64,000 nucleotides of DNA from an uncultured Saprospiraceae bacterium (GTDB taxonomy: Bacteria; Bacteroidota; Bacteroidia; Chitinophagales; Saprospiraceae): positions 124,001 through 188,000 of the forward strand of contig CALEYL010000072.1 in NCBI GenBank assembly GCA_937926205.1. Direction: 5' to 3'. A program made the position numbers and the translations under genes. Below the pieces are notes generated by a model. It saw nothing but the letters and a program-made list of their open reading frames with translations. It searched no databases and had not been told where the DNA came from. This document shows positions 1-9,431 of this stretch, piece after piece. Position 1 is the first letter of the stretch. Every line of letters starts with the position of its first letter.

Positions 1-995
1 TTATTGGACTTCACCGGCGCCTGCACCCACCATCGGCCACTTTTGGCACTTTTCCAGAAAGTGATGGGGGTATGGTGGTCTTTAAAATCCACCATATACT
101 CCAGCAGGCCTTCTGTAGAAACCGGATAGTCATTTTTCCGGTTGAAAAAACCACTGATCAGATACCAGGCCATTTGGGCGACTACTTGTGCAGTTTGCCG
201 ATCCCGGTCTGCTTCATGCCGGAAACCGTATATGCCAAAAGACTTCAGCTTGTCGCTCATGCCGGCATAATAAGCGATCTGGCAGGCCTCTTCAGTACTG
301 AAACCGCTGGGTGAGGGCCGCTCCTGGCCAGGCGCCTCTGCCTGTTTGAGTGCGGCAAGGTTGAAACACAGCATGTCGCAGTCGCGCACCACCGGTTCTA
401 CTTCCGTCAGGTCTGCTTTTGCTTTGCCGAGGCGGATGCATTCAAAGCTGCTTTGCTCGATAAAATCCAGTACCGCCGGCGGAACGAAATGCGTCTGCAC
501 ACCGAGCAGCGACAAGTGGAAAAGTGCAGATCGTTTGGCATGAACCACTTCCGTAAGAAAATTTTCAGTTCCCTCGACCAGTTGCTCATCCAGTGGAATG
601 CGCTCGTCAATGACGAGCAGACTCACTAAACGCTGTACTTCCTGGAAGGCTTTGTACTGGGCAATCGCTTGTCCGGGATTGCGGCCAATGATTATGGGAA
701 ATATCTGTCCACTGAGCAATTCCCGGATGAGCGGAATGAAAAACGCAGGATCTTCTTTGCGGACATTGCCCAAATCAGCCACCACTAAGCCTTCAAATGG
801 GAACGCCATCCGATACAACGCTTTTCGAACCGCATTGGCCTCCGACTCTCCGATGCCTACGATGGCGAGTTGGGTTTCTTTTAATTCGGGCATGGTCTTC
901 CGGAACAGTTGCATCCGCTTCCCAAATTGGAAATCAGCAAGTTCTTCTCCTTTTAACAGGTCCGGCGAAATGGGCTTAAGCCAGTTTTCGAGCAT
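1..995 (-). CDS. arginase-fold (formimidoylglutamase-like) protein, C-terminus cut by window edge
   Basis: The frame is open from an ATG at 995 to the left edge without a stop, giving 331 visible residues; the end of the protein is missing. The segment near residue 245 (EEACQIAYYAGMSDKL) and the following KSFGIYGF are typical of the arginase/formimidoylglutamase-like proteins of Bacteroidota. Canonical ureohydrolases bind two Mn ions through GGDH, DAHxD and SxDxDxxDP motifs. Here the corresponding stretches read roughly IIIGRNPGQ, LLVIDERIP and CFNLAALKQAEAPG, so the usual ligands are not visible. It may be a non-catalytic member of the fold. A TACTTTTG-type -7 box lies 23 bp upstream, and gpmI is transcribed divergently. 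Confidence 0.75.
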   Translation of the reverse strand, partial: MLENWLKPISPDLLKGEELADFQFGKRMQLFRKTMPELKETQLAIVGIGESEANAVRKALYRMAFPFEGLVVADLGNVRKEDPAFFIPLIRELLSGQIFPIIIGRNPGQAIAQYKAFQEVQRLVSLLVIDERIPLDEQLVEGTENFLTEVVHAKRSALFHLSLLGVQTHFVPPAVLDFIEQSSFECIRLGKAKADLTEVEPVVRDCDMLCFNLAALKQAEAPGQERPSPSGFSTEEACQIAYYAGMSDKLKSFGIYGFRHEADRDRQTAQVVAQMAWYLISGFFNRKNDYPVSTEGLLEYMVDFKDHHTPITFWKSAKSGRWWVQAPVKSN

Positions 996-1017
996 GTGGC
1001 AGTTGATATTTAGCCAA

Positions 1018-1025
1018 CAAAAGTA
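1018..1025 (-). promoter_or_regulatory. -7 promoter element (TAnnTTTG type) for the arginase-like gene
   Basis: Read on the minus strand this is TACTTTTG, matching the Bacteroidota -7 consensus TAnnTTTG, 23 bp before the ATG of the arginase-like gene. No clear -33 TTG was confirmed. Confidence 0.5.
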
Positions 1026-1089
1026 ATGTCTTTGCAACAGAATTTCCCGACCTTTCGGGCTCATCAAGCATTTAAAATAATAGCAATCC

Positions 1090-2622
1090 ATGGCAGATCG
1101 CGTTTTACTGGTCATTATGGACGGTTGGGGGATTGGGCAAAAGCCTGAAGCTGACGCCATCGCACAGGCGAATACCCCTTTTGTTGACGGATTATACGGG
1201 AAATACCCCCACTCCGAACTCATTACTTTCGGGGAGCAGGTCGGCTTGCCGGAAGGACAGATGGGCAACTCCGAAGTTGGTCACCTCAACATTGGCGCCG
1301 GAAGAGTCGTTTATCAGGATTTTGCCCGGATCAATAAGGCGATCCGCGAAAAGGAATTGCACCAGAATCCGGTACTGCTGTCTGCGCTGCACGATGCCCG
1401 GGATCACCACAAAAGGGTACACCTCATGGGCCTGGTTTCGGATGGCGGGGTACACTCCCACATTGAACACCTCAAAGCGCTTTGCTCCATTTGCGAAGCA
1501 GAAGGTGTCGCACAAACCTTTATCCATGCTTTCTTAGATGGCCGGGATACGGATCCGCGGGGAGGTGTTGTTTATTTGCAGGATTTGGAAGCGCATATTT
1601 CCGGAAAACCGGTTCAACTGGCTACCATCGTTGGTCGCTATTACGCCATGGACCGCGACAAACGCTGGGAACGGGTGAAAGTGGCCTACGACCTGATGGT
1701 GCACGGCACGGGCGAACCCTCCCAGGATCCCATCAGCACGTTGCGCGAAAGGTATGCCAAGGACGAAACCGATGAGTTCATTAAACCCATCGTCTGCACC
1801 GATGCTGAAAAAAGACCCATCGCCACCATACAACCCGGTGATGTGTTGATTTGCTTTAATTTCAGAACGGACCGTCCAAGAGAAATCTCAGAAGTACTCA
1901 CCCAGGAAGACAAGCCGGATTTTGGCATGAAAACCCTGCCCCTGCGCTACGTAACGATGACGCGCTATGACGATACTTTCAAAAACGTTGAGGTCCTATT
2001 TACCAAAGACGATTTGTCCAATACACTGGGAGAAGTACTTTCCAAAGCCGGGAAAACACAGGTTCGGATTGCTGAAACCGAAAAATACCCACACGTTACT
2101 TTTTTCTTTTCCGGGGGAAGGGAAGATGTTTTTCCGGGGGAACAGCGCATCATGATCCCGTCTCCAAAAGTTGCCACCTACGATTTGCAACCGGAAATGA
2201 GTGCCTTCGAATTGACTGCGGCTATTCTGGGAGACATTAGGGACAATCAGCCGGATTTCATTTGCATCAACTTTGCCAATACGGATATGGTAGGGCATAC
2301 CGGTGATTTCAAAGCAGCGATGCGCGCAGCCGAAGTCGTGGACAGCTGTGTCGGGAAACTGGTTGATTCTGCATTGGAAAACAACTATGACTGCATCATC
2401 ATTGCCGACCACGGGAACTCCGACTTCATGATTAACGAAGACGGATCGCCAAATACAGCACATACGAAAAACCCGGTGCCTTGTTTTTATGTTAGTAACA
2501 ACACAAGCGGTGTACATCTGAGTAATGGAAAACTAGCAGATATCGCGCCTACCGTCCTCTCCCTGCTGGGCATCCCGGCGCCGAAAGAAATGGATGGCAA
2601 GGTTTTGATTTCCAAGGGCTAA
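1090..2622 (+). CDS. gpmI: 2,3-bisphosphoglycerate-independent phosphoglycerate mutase
   Basis: The 510-residue product matches the usual length of iPGM, the cytoplasmic enzyme that interconverts 3- and 2-phosphoglycerate in glycolysis and gluconeogenesis. The N-terminus has the alkaline-phosphatase-superfamily metal site (LVIMDGWG). The catalytic serine sits in MGNSEVGHLNIGAGR near residues 58-72. Further family motifs are FLDGRDTDPR, GRYYAMDRDKRWER and the C-terminal metal-binding IADHGNSD and HTKNPVP. It stands alone between the divergent arginase-like gene and a small lipoprotein gene 46 bp downstream. Confidence 0.97.
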   Translation: MADRVLLVIMDGWGIGQKPEADAIAQANTPFVDGLYGKYPHSELITFGEQVGLPEGQMGNSEVGHLNIGAGRVVYQDFARINKAIREKELHQNPVLLSALHDARDHHKRVHLMGLVSDGGVHSHIEHLKALCSICEAEGVAQTFIHAFLDGRDTDPRGGVVYLQDLEAHISGKPVQLATIVGRYYAMDRDKRWERVKVAYDLMVHGTGEPSQDPISTLRERYAKDETDEFIKPIVCTDAEKRPIATIQPGDVLICFNFRTDRPREISEVLTQEDKPDFGMKTLPLRYVTMTRYDDTFKNVEVLFTKDDLSNTLGEVLSKAGKTQVRIAETEKYPHVTFFFSGGREDVFPGEQRIMIPSPKVATYDLQPEMSAFELTAAILGDIRDNQPDFICINFANTDMVGHTGDFKAAMRAAEVVDSCVGKLVDSALENNYDCIIIADHGNSDFMINEDGSPNTAHTKNPVPCFYVSNNTSGVHLSNGKLADIAPTVLSLLGIPAPKEMDGKVLISKG

Positions 2623-2668
2623 TGAATGTACGCAGGCTCGATGCCAATTACCTGAAGCACCTAATTTT

Positions 2669-3259
2669 ATGCAACAAAAAATGATCCGGATTTTTCAATT
2701 GCGCAACTTTGTTCTCCCTGCCATTCTGTTTTTTTTTATTACTGCCTGCCAGACCCGGGAACCGGAATCTCAAAAAGCGTCGGCAAAGGCAGCGCCAAAT
2801 TTATTTTTTGATCTGAAAGGATACATGGCTCAGCAGGTTGCTGCTCTGAAAGTTTCTAAGCCCCGCGTAAACAAACAGATTTCGATTAATGGTAAGTCTG
2901 AAACGCAAATTTCCGAAAACATCAATTTCGAGGAAGAGCTGGGCGTTTTTATCAACGCTGATATCAACAAACCAGCCTGGTCAGACAAGTATTCTAGAGA
3001 CAGCAGTTTTTCGGGAGGCCAGCTTCAGTACGTTCGCTACCTGGCGAAAGATGAAAAGATGAAGACACAAATGTTGCAGGTTACTTTTTCCGGAGGAACT
3101 GTCAGCAAAATTGAATTGAAAAACCAGACCTCTGCAGCCATTGTTTCTGCAGAAGAAGAGATGATTTATACACCCGGTAAAGGCTATTCCATTTTACACA
3201 AAGAAATACCCGTTTTGGGAGAAGCCAAGAATTTTTTAGTGGAAGCGACTTTTGAATAA
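2669..3259 (+). CDS. hypothetical lipoprotein, 196 aa
   Basis: The N-terminus has a short basic segment, a hydrophobic stretch and a lipobox ending ITAC (Cys about 27), so the protein is probably lipidated and exported. The mature part is mixed alpha/beta, with no domain I can name. A second in-frame ATG at 2681 is a possible alternative start. It lies 46 bp after gpmI on the same strand and converges on tgt, whose stop is 4 bp away. It resembles unannotated small lipoproteins of Bacteroidota; the function is unknown. Confidence 0.8.
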   Translation: MQQKMIRIFQLRNFVLPAILFFFITACQTREPESQKASAKAAPNLFFDLKGYMAQQVAALKVSKPRVNKQISINGKSETQISENINFEEELGVFINADINKPAWSDKYSRDSSFSGGQLQYVRYLAKDEKMKTQMLQVTFSGGTVSKIELKNQTSAAIVSAEEEMIYTPGKGYSILHKEIPVLGEAKNFLVEATFE

Positions 3260-3263
3260 AAGG

Positions 3264-4412
3264 TTAAAGCCTTCTGCTGACTCTTTCCACCATTTCGTTT
3301 TTCCAGATTCCAAAATCGCCTGCAGCAATGTGTTTTCTGGCCTCGCCTACCAGCCAGAGGAAAAAGGACAGGTTGTGGAGTGACGCAATCTGGGCAGCCA
3401 GCATTTCTTCGCTGTGCACCAGGTGGCGGAGGTAGGCTTTGGTGTAAAATCGACTGGTGGGGCAACTGCTGTTTTCATCTATCGGGCTGAAATCATTTTT
3501 CCATTTGGCATTTTTCATATTCATGGCGCCTTCAGCGGTATAAAGCAGGCCATGCCGGGCATTACGGGTAGGGAGGACGCAATCGAACATGTCAATGCCC
3601 AAGGCGATGCATTCTAAAATATTTGCGGGGGTGCCTACACCCATCAGGTAGCGGGGTTTATCCTTCGGCAAAATTTGACAGACCATATCTGTAACCCGGT
3701 ACATTTCTTCTGCCGGCTCTCCAACCGACAATCCGCCGATGGCATTTCCGGGGCGATCAAATCCGGCAATGACTTCCGCCGAAGTTTTGCGTAGGTCGTC
3801 ATAGGTGCTGCCCTGAACTATCGGAAAAAGGGTTTGCTCGTAGCCATACAATCCGCTCGTTTGGTCAAAGTGCTCACAACAGCGTTTCAACCAGCGATGC
3901 GTCAGCTCCATCGAATTTTTAGCATATCGGTAATCAGATGGATAAGGCGGACATTCGTCAAATGCCATGATGATGTCTGCGCCAATGATGCGCTGGATGT
4001 CCATCACCCGCTCGGGACTGAAAAAATGTTTGGAACCATCAATATGCGAAGCAAAGGTGACGCCTTCCTCTTTGATTTTTCGTCGGTGACTGAGGGAATA
4101 AACCTGATAACCACCGCTATCCGTAAGAATAGGTTTCTTCCAGCCGTTAAATTGATGTAGACCACCAGCCTGCTGCATCACTTCCATGCCCGGGCGCAGG
4201 TAAAGGTGATACGTATTGCCTAATATAATTTGGGCCTTAATGTCGTGCTCCAGCTCGTGCTGGTGTACAGCCTTTACGGTACCGGCAGTGCCGACTGGCA
4301 TAAAGATGGGGGTTTCTATAGGCCCATGCGCCGTTTCGATACGCCCTGCCCGGGCATTGCTGTGGGGGTCGGTATGTTGAATCTGGAAACGGAACAAAAT
4401 CTTGGATTTCAA
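3264..4412 (-). CDS. tgt: tRNA-guanine transglycosylase (queuine/preQ1)
   Basis: The enzyme exchanges guanine 34 of GUN-anticodon tRNAs for preQ1 in queuosine synthesis. The 382-residue product is full length. Visible motifs are FMPVGTAGTVKAV near the start, ILTDSGGYQVYSL with the catalytic Asp, GGLSVGEP in the substrate pocket, and DMFDCVLPTRNARHG with the nucleophile Asp. The region that normally holds the CxCxxC zinc ligands reads SSCPTSRFYTKAYLRHL, leaving one cysteine, although the later His (SLHNL) is kept. The gene follows rodA on the same strand with a 19-bp gap. Confidence 0.95.
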   Translation of the reverse strand: MKSKILFRFQIQHTDPHSNARAGRIETAHGPIETPIFMPVGTAGTVKAVHQHELEHDIKAQIILGNTYHLYLRPGMEVMQQAGGLHQFNGWKKPILTDSGGYQVYSLSHRRKIKEEGVTFASHIDGSKHFFSPERVMDIQRIIGADIIMAFDECPPYPSDYRYAKNSMELTHRWLKRCCEHFDQTSGLYGYEQTLFPIVQGSTYDDLRKTSAEVIAGFDRPGNAIGGLSVGEPAEEMYRVTDMVCQILPKDKPRYLMGVGTPANILECIALGIDMFDCVLPTRNARHGLLYTAEGAMNMKNAKWKNDFSPIDENSSCPTSRFYTKAYLRHLVHSEEMLAAQIASLHNLSFFLWLVGEARKHIAAGDFGIWKNEMVERVSRRL

Positions 4413-4431
4413 ATTTGAAAAAACAGTATGA

Positions 4432-5850
4432 TCAGATGCGGTAACGATTGCTGTCCAACTTTAATAAAACGGCCATCATCATGGTGAAGCCCAGAAGGGA
4501 AGAACCGCCTTTGCTGATCAGGGGCAGCGGAATACCTATGATGGGAAGCAAGCCCATCGTCATTCCGATATTGAGCAAAAAGTGGACGAAAAAAATTCCC
4601 GCAACACAATAAGCGTAATGTCGCGAAAAATTGGATCGCTGTCTTTCAGCCAATATGGTGATTCGGATGAGCAACAAGAGGAAAAGCGTAATGATGCCGA
4701 AGGTTCCAATAAAACCCTGCTCTTCACCGATGGTGCAAAAAATGAAGTCTGTAGATTGCTCCGGCACGTAATTGAGTTTTGTCATGGTGCCTTTCGTAAA
4801 TCCTTTGCCCAGAAACCCGCCCGAACTAATGGCTAATTCAGATTGCATCAGGTTGTACCGCGAACCACGTGGGTCGCTTTTTTCAGGATTGAGCCAGACA
4901 TTGATCCGGTCTTGCTGGTGAGGTTTAAGCACATTGTCGAATGCATAATTTACAGCCGAAGTAATGCCTATGCCCACAACCAAAGCGATAAACAGCAAAC
5001 TGACCGTTCGTTCATTTTTCTGAAACCACTGGAGTCCCGCCAATGCCAGGATGCTGCCGGCGCTGCCCAGTAATATTTCCGTTTTAAAGTCCAGGCCATA
5101 TAAATAAATAGCCCAGCCCGAAGCGATTATATAAACAGGAAGCCAGTAGTTTCTGGACTTTAGCAGATAGGTTAACGGGAGCCCGGCCAACAGCAGCAGC
5201 CCTAAAAGAATGTCTTTTACATCTTCAACCGCAAGTCCTAATATGGCCAATGCTGCAATATACCCACCAATGATGTAATAGTTTGTAGACAACCCTTCAC
5301 GGTATAATACAACTAAAAAGGACATAAAAACCAGGGTAGATCCTGCATCGGGCTGCAGCATAATGAGCGCCATTGGCGCCAGCAACAAACTCAGTACATA
5401 AAACTGGGAGCGCGGAGTCCTCAGATTGGTACTGTAATGGCTCAGAAATGCAGAAATGGCTAAACAGGTGCCAAATTTTGCAATTTCAGAAGGTTGAAAT
5501 GAAAATCCGCCAAAACTGAACCAGGAGGTCGCGCCTTTGATTTCTTTGCCTGCAATGAGAACCAATACTAAGAGAAAAAGCGAAATTCCATAAATGAAGT
5601 AGGCAAATGTTTGCCAGAACTTCCAGTCAATCAACAAGATAAAGGCAAAAATGAAAAAAGAAATGCCAACCCAAATGGTCTGTTTCCCAACGGAAGAATT
5701 GAAAAAATTTACAGTACCCCCGGTATACCCCTCTCCAAAGCTAACGGTATAAACCATTAGCCAACCAACTGCGATCAGGCTGATGAATATTGAAAAAGTA
5801 ACAACGTCTAAATTGCCTAAAGGCGATCCGTGGTTTCTTTGCATGAACAA
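4432..5850 (-). CDS. rodA: rod shape-determining protein RodA (SEDS peptidoglycan polymerase)
   Basis: This polytopic inner-membrane SEDS protein polymerises lateral-wall peptidoglycan together with a class B PBP. Family motifs include SWFSFGGFSFQPSEIAKF, LLQPDAGSTLVF, QQDRINVWLNPEKSDPRGSRYNLMQSE (split here: QQDRINVW and YNLMQSE), the TDFIFCTIGEEQGF loop and the C-terminal GIPLPLISKGGSS. At 472 residues it is about 100 longer than E. coli RodA. The extra length is hydrophobic sequence in the middle (about residues 190-300), consistent with additional membrane helices. No mreB, mreC or pbp2 genes are in view. A -7 box lies 38 bp upstream. Confidence 0.93.
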   Translation of the reverse strand: MFMQRNHGSPLGNLDVVTFSIFISLIAVGWLMVYTVSFGEGYTGGTVNFFNSSVGKQTIWVGISFFIFAFILLIDWKFWQTFAYFIYGISLFLLVLVLIAGKEIKGATSWFSFGGFSFQPSEIAKFGTCLAISAFLSHYSTNLRTPRSQFYVLSLLLAPMALIMLQPDAGSTLVFMSFLVVLYREGLSTNYYIIGGYIAALAILGLAVEDVKDILLGLLLLAGLPLTYLLKSRNYWLPVYIIASGWAIYLYGLDFKTEILLGSAGSILALAGLQWFQKNERTVSLLFIALVVGIGITSAVNYAFDNVLKPHQQDRINVWLNPEKSDPRGSRYNLMQSELAISSGGFLGKGFTKGTMTKLNYVPEQSTDFIFCTIGEEQGFIGTFGIITLFLLLLIRITILAERQRSNFSRHYAYCVAGIFFVHFLLNIGMTMGLLPIIGIPLPLISKGGSSLLGFTMMMAVLLKLDSNRYRI

Positions 5851-5887
5851 GTCTAAATTGCAGCAGACTAAAAGTCTGACATGAGCG

Positions 5888-5895
5888 CAAATTTA
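5888..5895 (-). promoter_or_regulatory. -7 promoter element for rodA-tgt
   Basis: On the minus strand this reads TAAATTTG, matching TAnnTTTG. It is 38 bp before the rodA ATG and back to back with the thr promoter 45 bp away. Confidence 0.5.
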
Positions 5896-5939
5896 GGGAT
5901 AATATCCCGTAATTCTTCCTATGGATCAATAAGATGACA

Positions 5940-5947
5940 TACCTTTG
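5940..5947 (+). promoter_or_regulatory. -7 promoter element for the thr operon
   Basis: TACCTTTG matches TAnnTTTG exactly. It predicts a transcript start near 5953 and a leader of about 63 nt before thrA. The leader shows no strong hairpin or terminator. Confidence 0.55.
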
Positions 5948-6015
5948 CAGCTTCAAAAAATCACATCATCATTATCCCTCATTACTATAGCTATTGATCA
6001 TAAAATACTTATCCC

Positions 6016-8472
6016 ATGAAGGTGTTAAAATTCGGAGGATCTTCGGTTGCAAAACCGGAACGCATCAGGGGAGTTGTGGATATTTTGAAAAAATACTACA
6101 GCCGCGGTGATCGGTTCACGGTCGTTTTTTCTGCTTTTGGGGGTGTAACCGATTCCCTGATAGAAATGAGTACGCTGGCAGCCAAAGGCGATGAAAGCTA
6201 CGCAGGCATTCTTGCCGCATTTTGCCAACGGCATGTTGATGCCGCGAACGAATTGCTGAAAGGCGACTTGCTGAACCAGGTGATGCCGGAACTTGAAAAC
6301 AACAACGAAGTTTTAAAAAACCTGCTATACGGTATTTTTTTGGTAAGAGAAGCTTCCCCCAGAACACTCGACTACGTTTTGAGTTTTGGTGAAAGGAGTT
6401 CGGCTTTTATTGTTGCATTTGCGATGAAACAAGCCGGAATAGATGCCAGTTACCTTGATGCCCGCAAAGTAATCAAAACGGATAGCAGTTTTGGTTCAGC
6501 AAAAGTTGATTTTGAGCTCAGCTACGAAAAAATCAAAGAGCATTATGCTCAAAATCCTGAAATACAGGTAGTTACGGGTTTTGTCGGCTCTGCAAAAGGC
6601 GGATTAACCACAACGCTTGGAAGAGGAGGCTCAGATTATACAGCCGCATTGATTGCCGCCGGTCTCGATGCAGAGAGTATTGAAATTTGGACGGACGTAG
6701 ATGGCGTATTGACCGCCGATCCCCGGAAAGTAAAAAAGGCTTTCACCATACCCAGCATGACTTATGCTGAAGCAATGGAAATGTCTCATTTTGGCGCTAA
6801 AGTAATTTATCCGCCTACCCTTCAGCCTGCACTGCTTAAAAAAATTCCATTGTACATTAAGAACACCTTCAATCCTGATTTTGAAGGAACGTACATTTCC
6901 GGAGAGCGTGGGGAAACGGAACAGGTAATTACCGGAATTTCCTCTATTAGCCACATTTCTTTACTGACCCTTCAGGGTGGCGGGCTTTTTGGCGTGCCGG
7001 GTACGGCAGGCAGGCTTTTTAATGCGCTCGCTCAGGGAGGCATCAACATTATTCTCATCACGCAGGGTTCATCTGAACACTCTATTTCCTTTGCCGTTCA
7101 ACCGCAATCAGCGAAAGCGGCAAAAAAACTGGTAGAGCGGGAATTTGAATACGAAATGCGATCGGGGCTGATAGAGCCTGTCAAAAATGAAAACGACCTC
7201 GCCGTTGTTGCGGTAATCGGAGAAAACATGCGTTACCAGCCGGGTATCGCTGGTCGGTTGTTTCAGGCACTGGGTAAAAACGGTATCAATATTGTTGCCA
7301 TTGCCCAGGGCTCTTCAGAGCTGAATATTTCCATTGTCATACCCGGAGAAGATGAATCAAAAGCGCTGAATGCGCTTCATGAAGCATTCTTTCTATCTGA
7401 TACACAGGTACTTAACTTGTATATTGTAGGCGCAGGCCTCATAGGGAGTACTTTATTAGAGCAAATTCAGAAACAAGCTGCCTTTTTGAAGGACAAGCGT
7501 GCACTCGAAGTCAAAGTGGTTGGACTGGCCAACAGCAAAAAAATGATATTTAGCGAAACTGGGCTGGATCTGACGGATTGGAAGACCATCCTTAAGGATG
7601 CGGAAACGCCAATGAGCATGGGGGCTTTTGTCGACAAGATGAAATCGCTGAACCTCTCTAATAGTATTTTTGTAGACAATACCGCCAGTGAAAAAATCGC
7701 GAAATACTATGAAAACATCCTTGGCGCCAGCATCTCTATTTCCACCCCCAATAAGGTAGCTGCTTCTGCGCCCTATTTACAGTATGAGCGCATCAAACAC
7801 CTGGCAGAAAAACGAGGAGTACTTTTTCAATACGAAACCAATGTTGGCGCCGGATTGCCGGTTATCTCCACATTAAATGATTTGATCGTAAGCGGGGATC
7901 GCATTCTCAAAATAGAAGGTGTTCTTTCAGGCTCCCTATCGTATATCTTTAATTCCTTCCAGTCGGGCGTACCATTCAGTCAGGCTGTTGCAGAAGCAAG
8001 AGCACTGGGATACACAGAGCCGGATCCACGAGTCGACCTTAACGGACTTGACGTGAGAAGAAAGCTCCTCATCCTGGCAAGAGAAACCGGAGCTGTGCTA
8101 GAAATGGAGGAGATTGAAATCCACAATTTCCTGCCGGAAGTATGCCAGCAAGCAAAAACGGTGGATGCTTTTATGGATACACTGGTAGAAACAGAGGCCT
8201 ACTTCGATAACTTACGTCAGGAGGCGCAGGCTTCTGGGAAAACGCTCCGGATGCTTGCCAAACTGGAAAACGGCAAAGCCACCATTGGCCTTGAATCGTT
8301 TGATGCAAAACATCCTTTTTATATGCTCAGTGGCAGCGACAACATGATTGTATTCACAACGGAGCGGTATAAAGAACGGCCTTTGGTTGTTCAGGGTCCT
8401 GGCGCCGGTGCAGAAGTAACTGCTGCTGGTATTTTTGCAGAAATCATTAAGATAGGACACTTCCTTTCCTGA
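6016..8472 (+). CDS. thrA: bifunctional aspartokinase / homoserine dehydrogenase
   Basis: The 818-residue fusion carries out the first and third steps from aspartate to threonine. Residues 1 to about 280 are the aspartokinase domain (KFGGSSVA near the start, TTLGRGGSDYTAAL around residue 200). Two ACT regulatory repeats follow (about 310-460; GTAGRLFNALAQGGINI and its partner GIAGRLFQALGKNGINI), the likely site of threonine feedback. Residues from about 465 are homoserine dehydrogenase, with a Rossmann motif IVGAGLIGSTLLEQI and the catalytic stretch GLDVRRKLLILARE. thrB begins 19 bp downstream and thrC follows, forming a compact operon. Confidence 0.97.
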   Translation: MKVLKFGGSSVAKPERIRGVVDILKKYYSRGDRFTVVFSAFGGVTDSLIEMSTLAAKGDESYAGILAAFCQRHVDAANELLKGDLLNQVMPELENNNEVLKNLLYGIFLVREASPRTLDYVLSFGERSSAFIVAFAMKQAGIDASYLDARKVIKTDSSFGSAKVDFELSYEKIKEHYAQNPEIQVVTGFVGSAKGGLTTTLGRGGSDYTAALIAAGLDAESIEIWTDVDGVLTADPRKVKKAFTIPSMTYAEAMEMSHFGAKVIYPPTLQPALLKKIPLYIKNTFNPDFEGTYISGERGETEQVITGISSISHISLLTLQGGGLFGVPGTAGRLFNALAQGGINIILITQGSSEHSISFAVQPQSAKAAKKLVEREFEYEMRSGLIEPVKNENDLAVVAVIGENMRYQPGIAGRLFQALGKNGINIVAIAQGSSELNISIVIPGEDESKALNALHEAFFLSDTQVLNLYIVGAGLIGSTLLEQIQKQAAFLKDKRALEVKVVGLANSKKMIFSETGLDLTDWKTILKDAETPMSMGAFVDKMKSLNLSNSIFVDNTASEKIAKYYENILGASISISTPNKVAASAPYLQYERIKHLAEKRGVLFQYETNVGAGLPVISTLNDLIVSGDRILKIEGVLSGSLSYIFNSFQSGVPFSQAVAEARALGYTEPDPRVDLNGLDVRRKLLILARETGAVLEMEEIEIHNFLPEVCQQAKTVDAFMDTLVETEAYFDNLRQEAQASGKTLRMLAKLENGKATIGLESFDAKHPFYMLSGSDNMIVFTTERYKERPLVVQGPGAGAEVTAAGIFAEIIKIGHFLS

Positions 8473-8491
8473 TCTTTTGAAATAAAGTAGC

Positions 8492-9424
8492 ATGAATCCT
8501 GGAATTAAAGTTTTCGCCCCGGCCTCTGTTGCAAATGTTGCCTGTGGATTCGACATCCTTGGCTTTGCGCTGGAGCGCCCCGGCGATGAAATCATTGCCC
8601 GATTTAGCGACACCCCCGGCTTACGCATTACCCAAATTACCGGTGCATCGGGAAAACTGCCTTATGATGTCCAAAAAAACACGGCAGGTTATGCTGCGTA
8701 TAAGCTACTGGAATTCCTTGGCGAAACGGAAAGGGGCATAGAATTTGAAATTCATAAGAAAATGCCATTTGGCAGTGGCCTTGGATCAAGTGCAGCAAGT
8801 GCAGTGGCCGGCGTTATGGCCATAAATGAATTGCTGAATCGACCTTTGACGAAAAGAGAATTGCTTCCTTTTGCTGTTCTGGGAGAACAAATAGCAGATG
8901 GAGCATACCATGCAGATAATGTTGCGCCTTCTTTGTTGGGCGGCATGGTGCTTATCCGGAGTAATGAAACGTTGGATGTACATCGTCTCCATGTTCCCAA
9001 AGGTTTGTATGCCGCTGTAATATATCCGGCAGTGGAAGTCTTAACCAAAGATGCCCGGAGTATATTATCAGAAACGCTTACGCTGAAACAACACATTGAG
9101 CAAAGTGGAAATCTGGGCGGACTGATTCTTGGATTGTTTATGGGTGATTTTGATCTTATTGGGCGATCCTTAAAAGATGGGGTTATTGAGCCACAGCGGG
9201 CAAAACTAATCCCGCATTTTCATGAGGTCCAGGCTGCTGCTCTGAAAGAAGGCGCCCTTGGGTGTAGCATTTCCGGTGCCGGGCCATCCATTTTTGCATT
9301 GTGCGCCAATAGCCTGATTGCTGAGAATGCAGGCCGGGAAATGAAAGCCATTTTTGATAAAGCAAAAATTCAAAACCAATTGTTCATTGGACCCATCAAC
9401 CAGGAAGGCGCAGTAAAACTTTAG
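8492..9424 (+). CDS. thrB: homoserine kinase (GHMP family)
   Basis: This cytoplasmic kinase phosphorylates homoserine for threonine synthase. The 310-residue length is normal. The GHMP ATP-binding loop is MPFGSGLGSSAASAVAG (about residues 90-106). The N-terminal APASVANVACGFDILG and the C-terminal GCSISGAGPSIFAL are family signatures. It is the middle gene of thrA-thrB-thrC, with only 7 bp before thrC, so co-transcription is very likely. Confidence 0.97.
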   Translation: MNPGIKVFAPASVANVACGFDILGFALERPGDEIIARFSDTPGLRITQITGASGKLPYDVQKNTAGYAAYKLLEFLGETERGIEFEIHKKMPFGSGLGSSAASAVAGVMAINELLNRPLTKRELLPFAVLGEQIADGAYHADNVAPSLLGGMVLIRSNETLDVHRLHVPKGLYAAVIYPAVEVLTKDARSILSETLTLKQHIEQSGNLGGLILGLFMGDFDLIGRSLKDGVIEPQRAKLIPHFHEVQAAALKEGALGCSISGAGPSIFALCANSLIAENAGREMKAIFDKAKIQNQLFIGPINQEGAVKL

Positions 9425-9431
9425 GAAAGCA

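Noticed and set aside
4865..4872. CCACGTGG inside rodA as a third parS site
   Set aside because: The flanks (GAA..GTC) break the palindrome after 8 bp, so it does not match GTTCCACGTGGAAC.
5945..6018. Ile/Thr-rich short frame before thrA that could be a leader peptide for attenuation
   Set aside because: It has only a TTG start, which lies inside the -7 promoter box and so upstream of the transcript start, and no terminator or antiterminator stems are visible.
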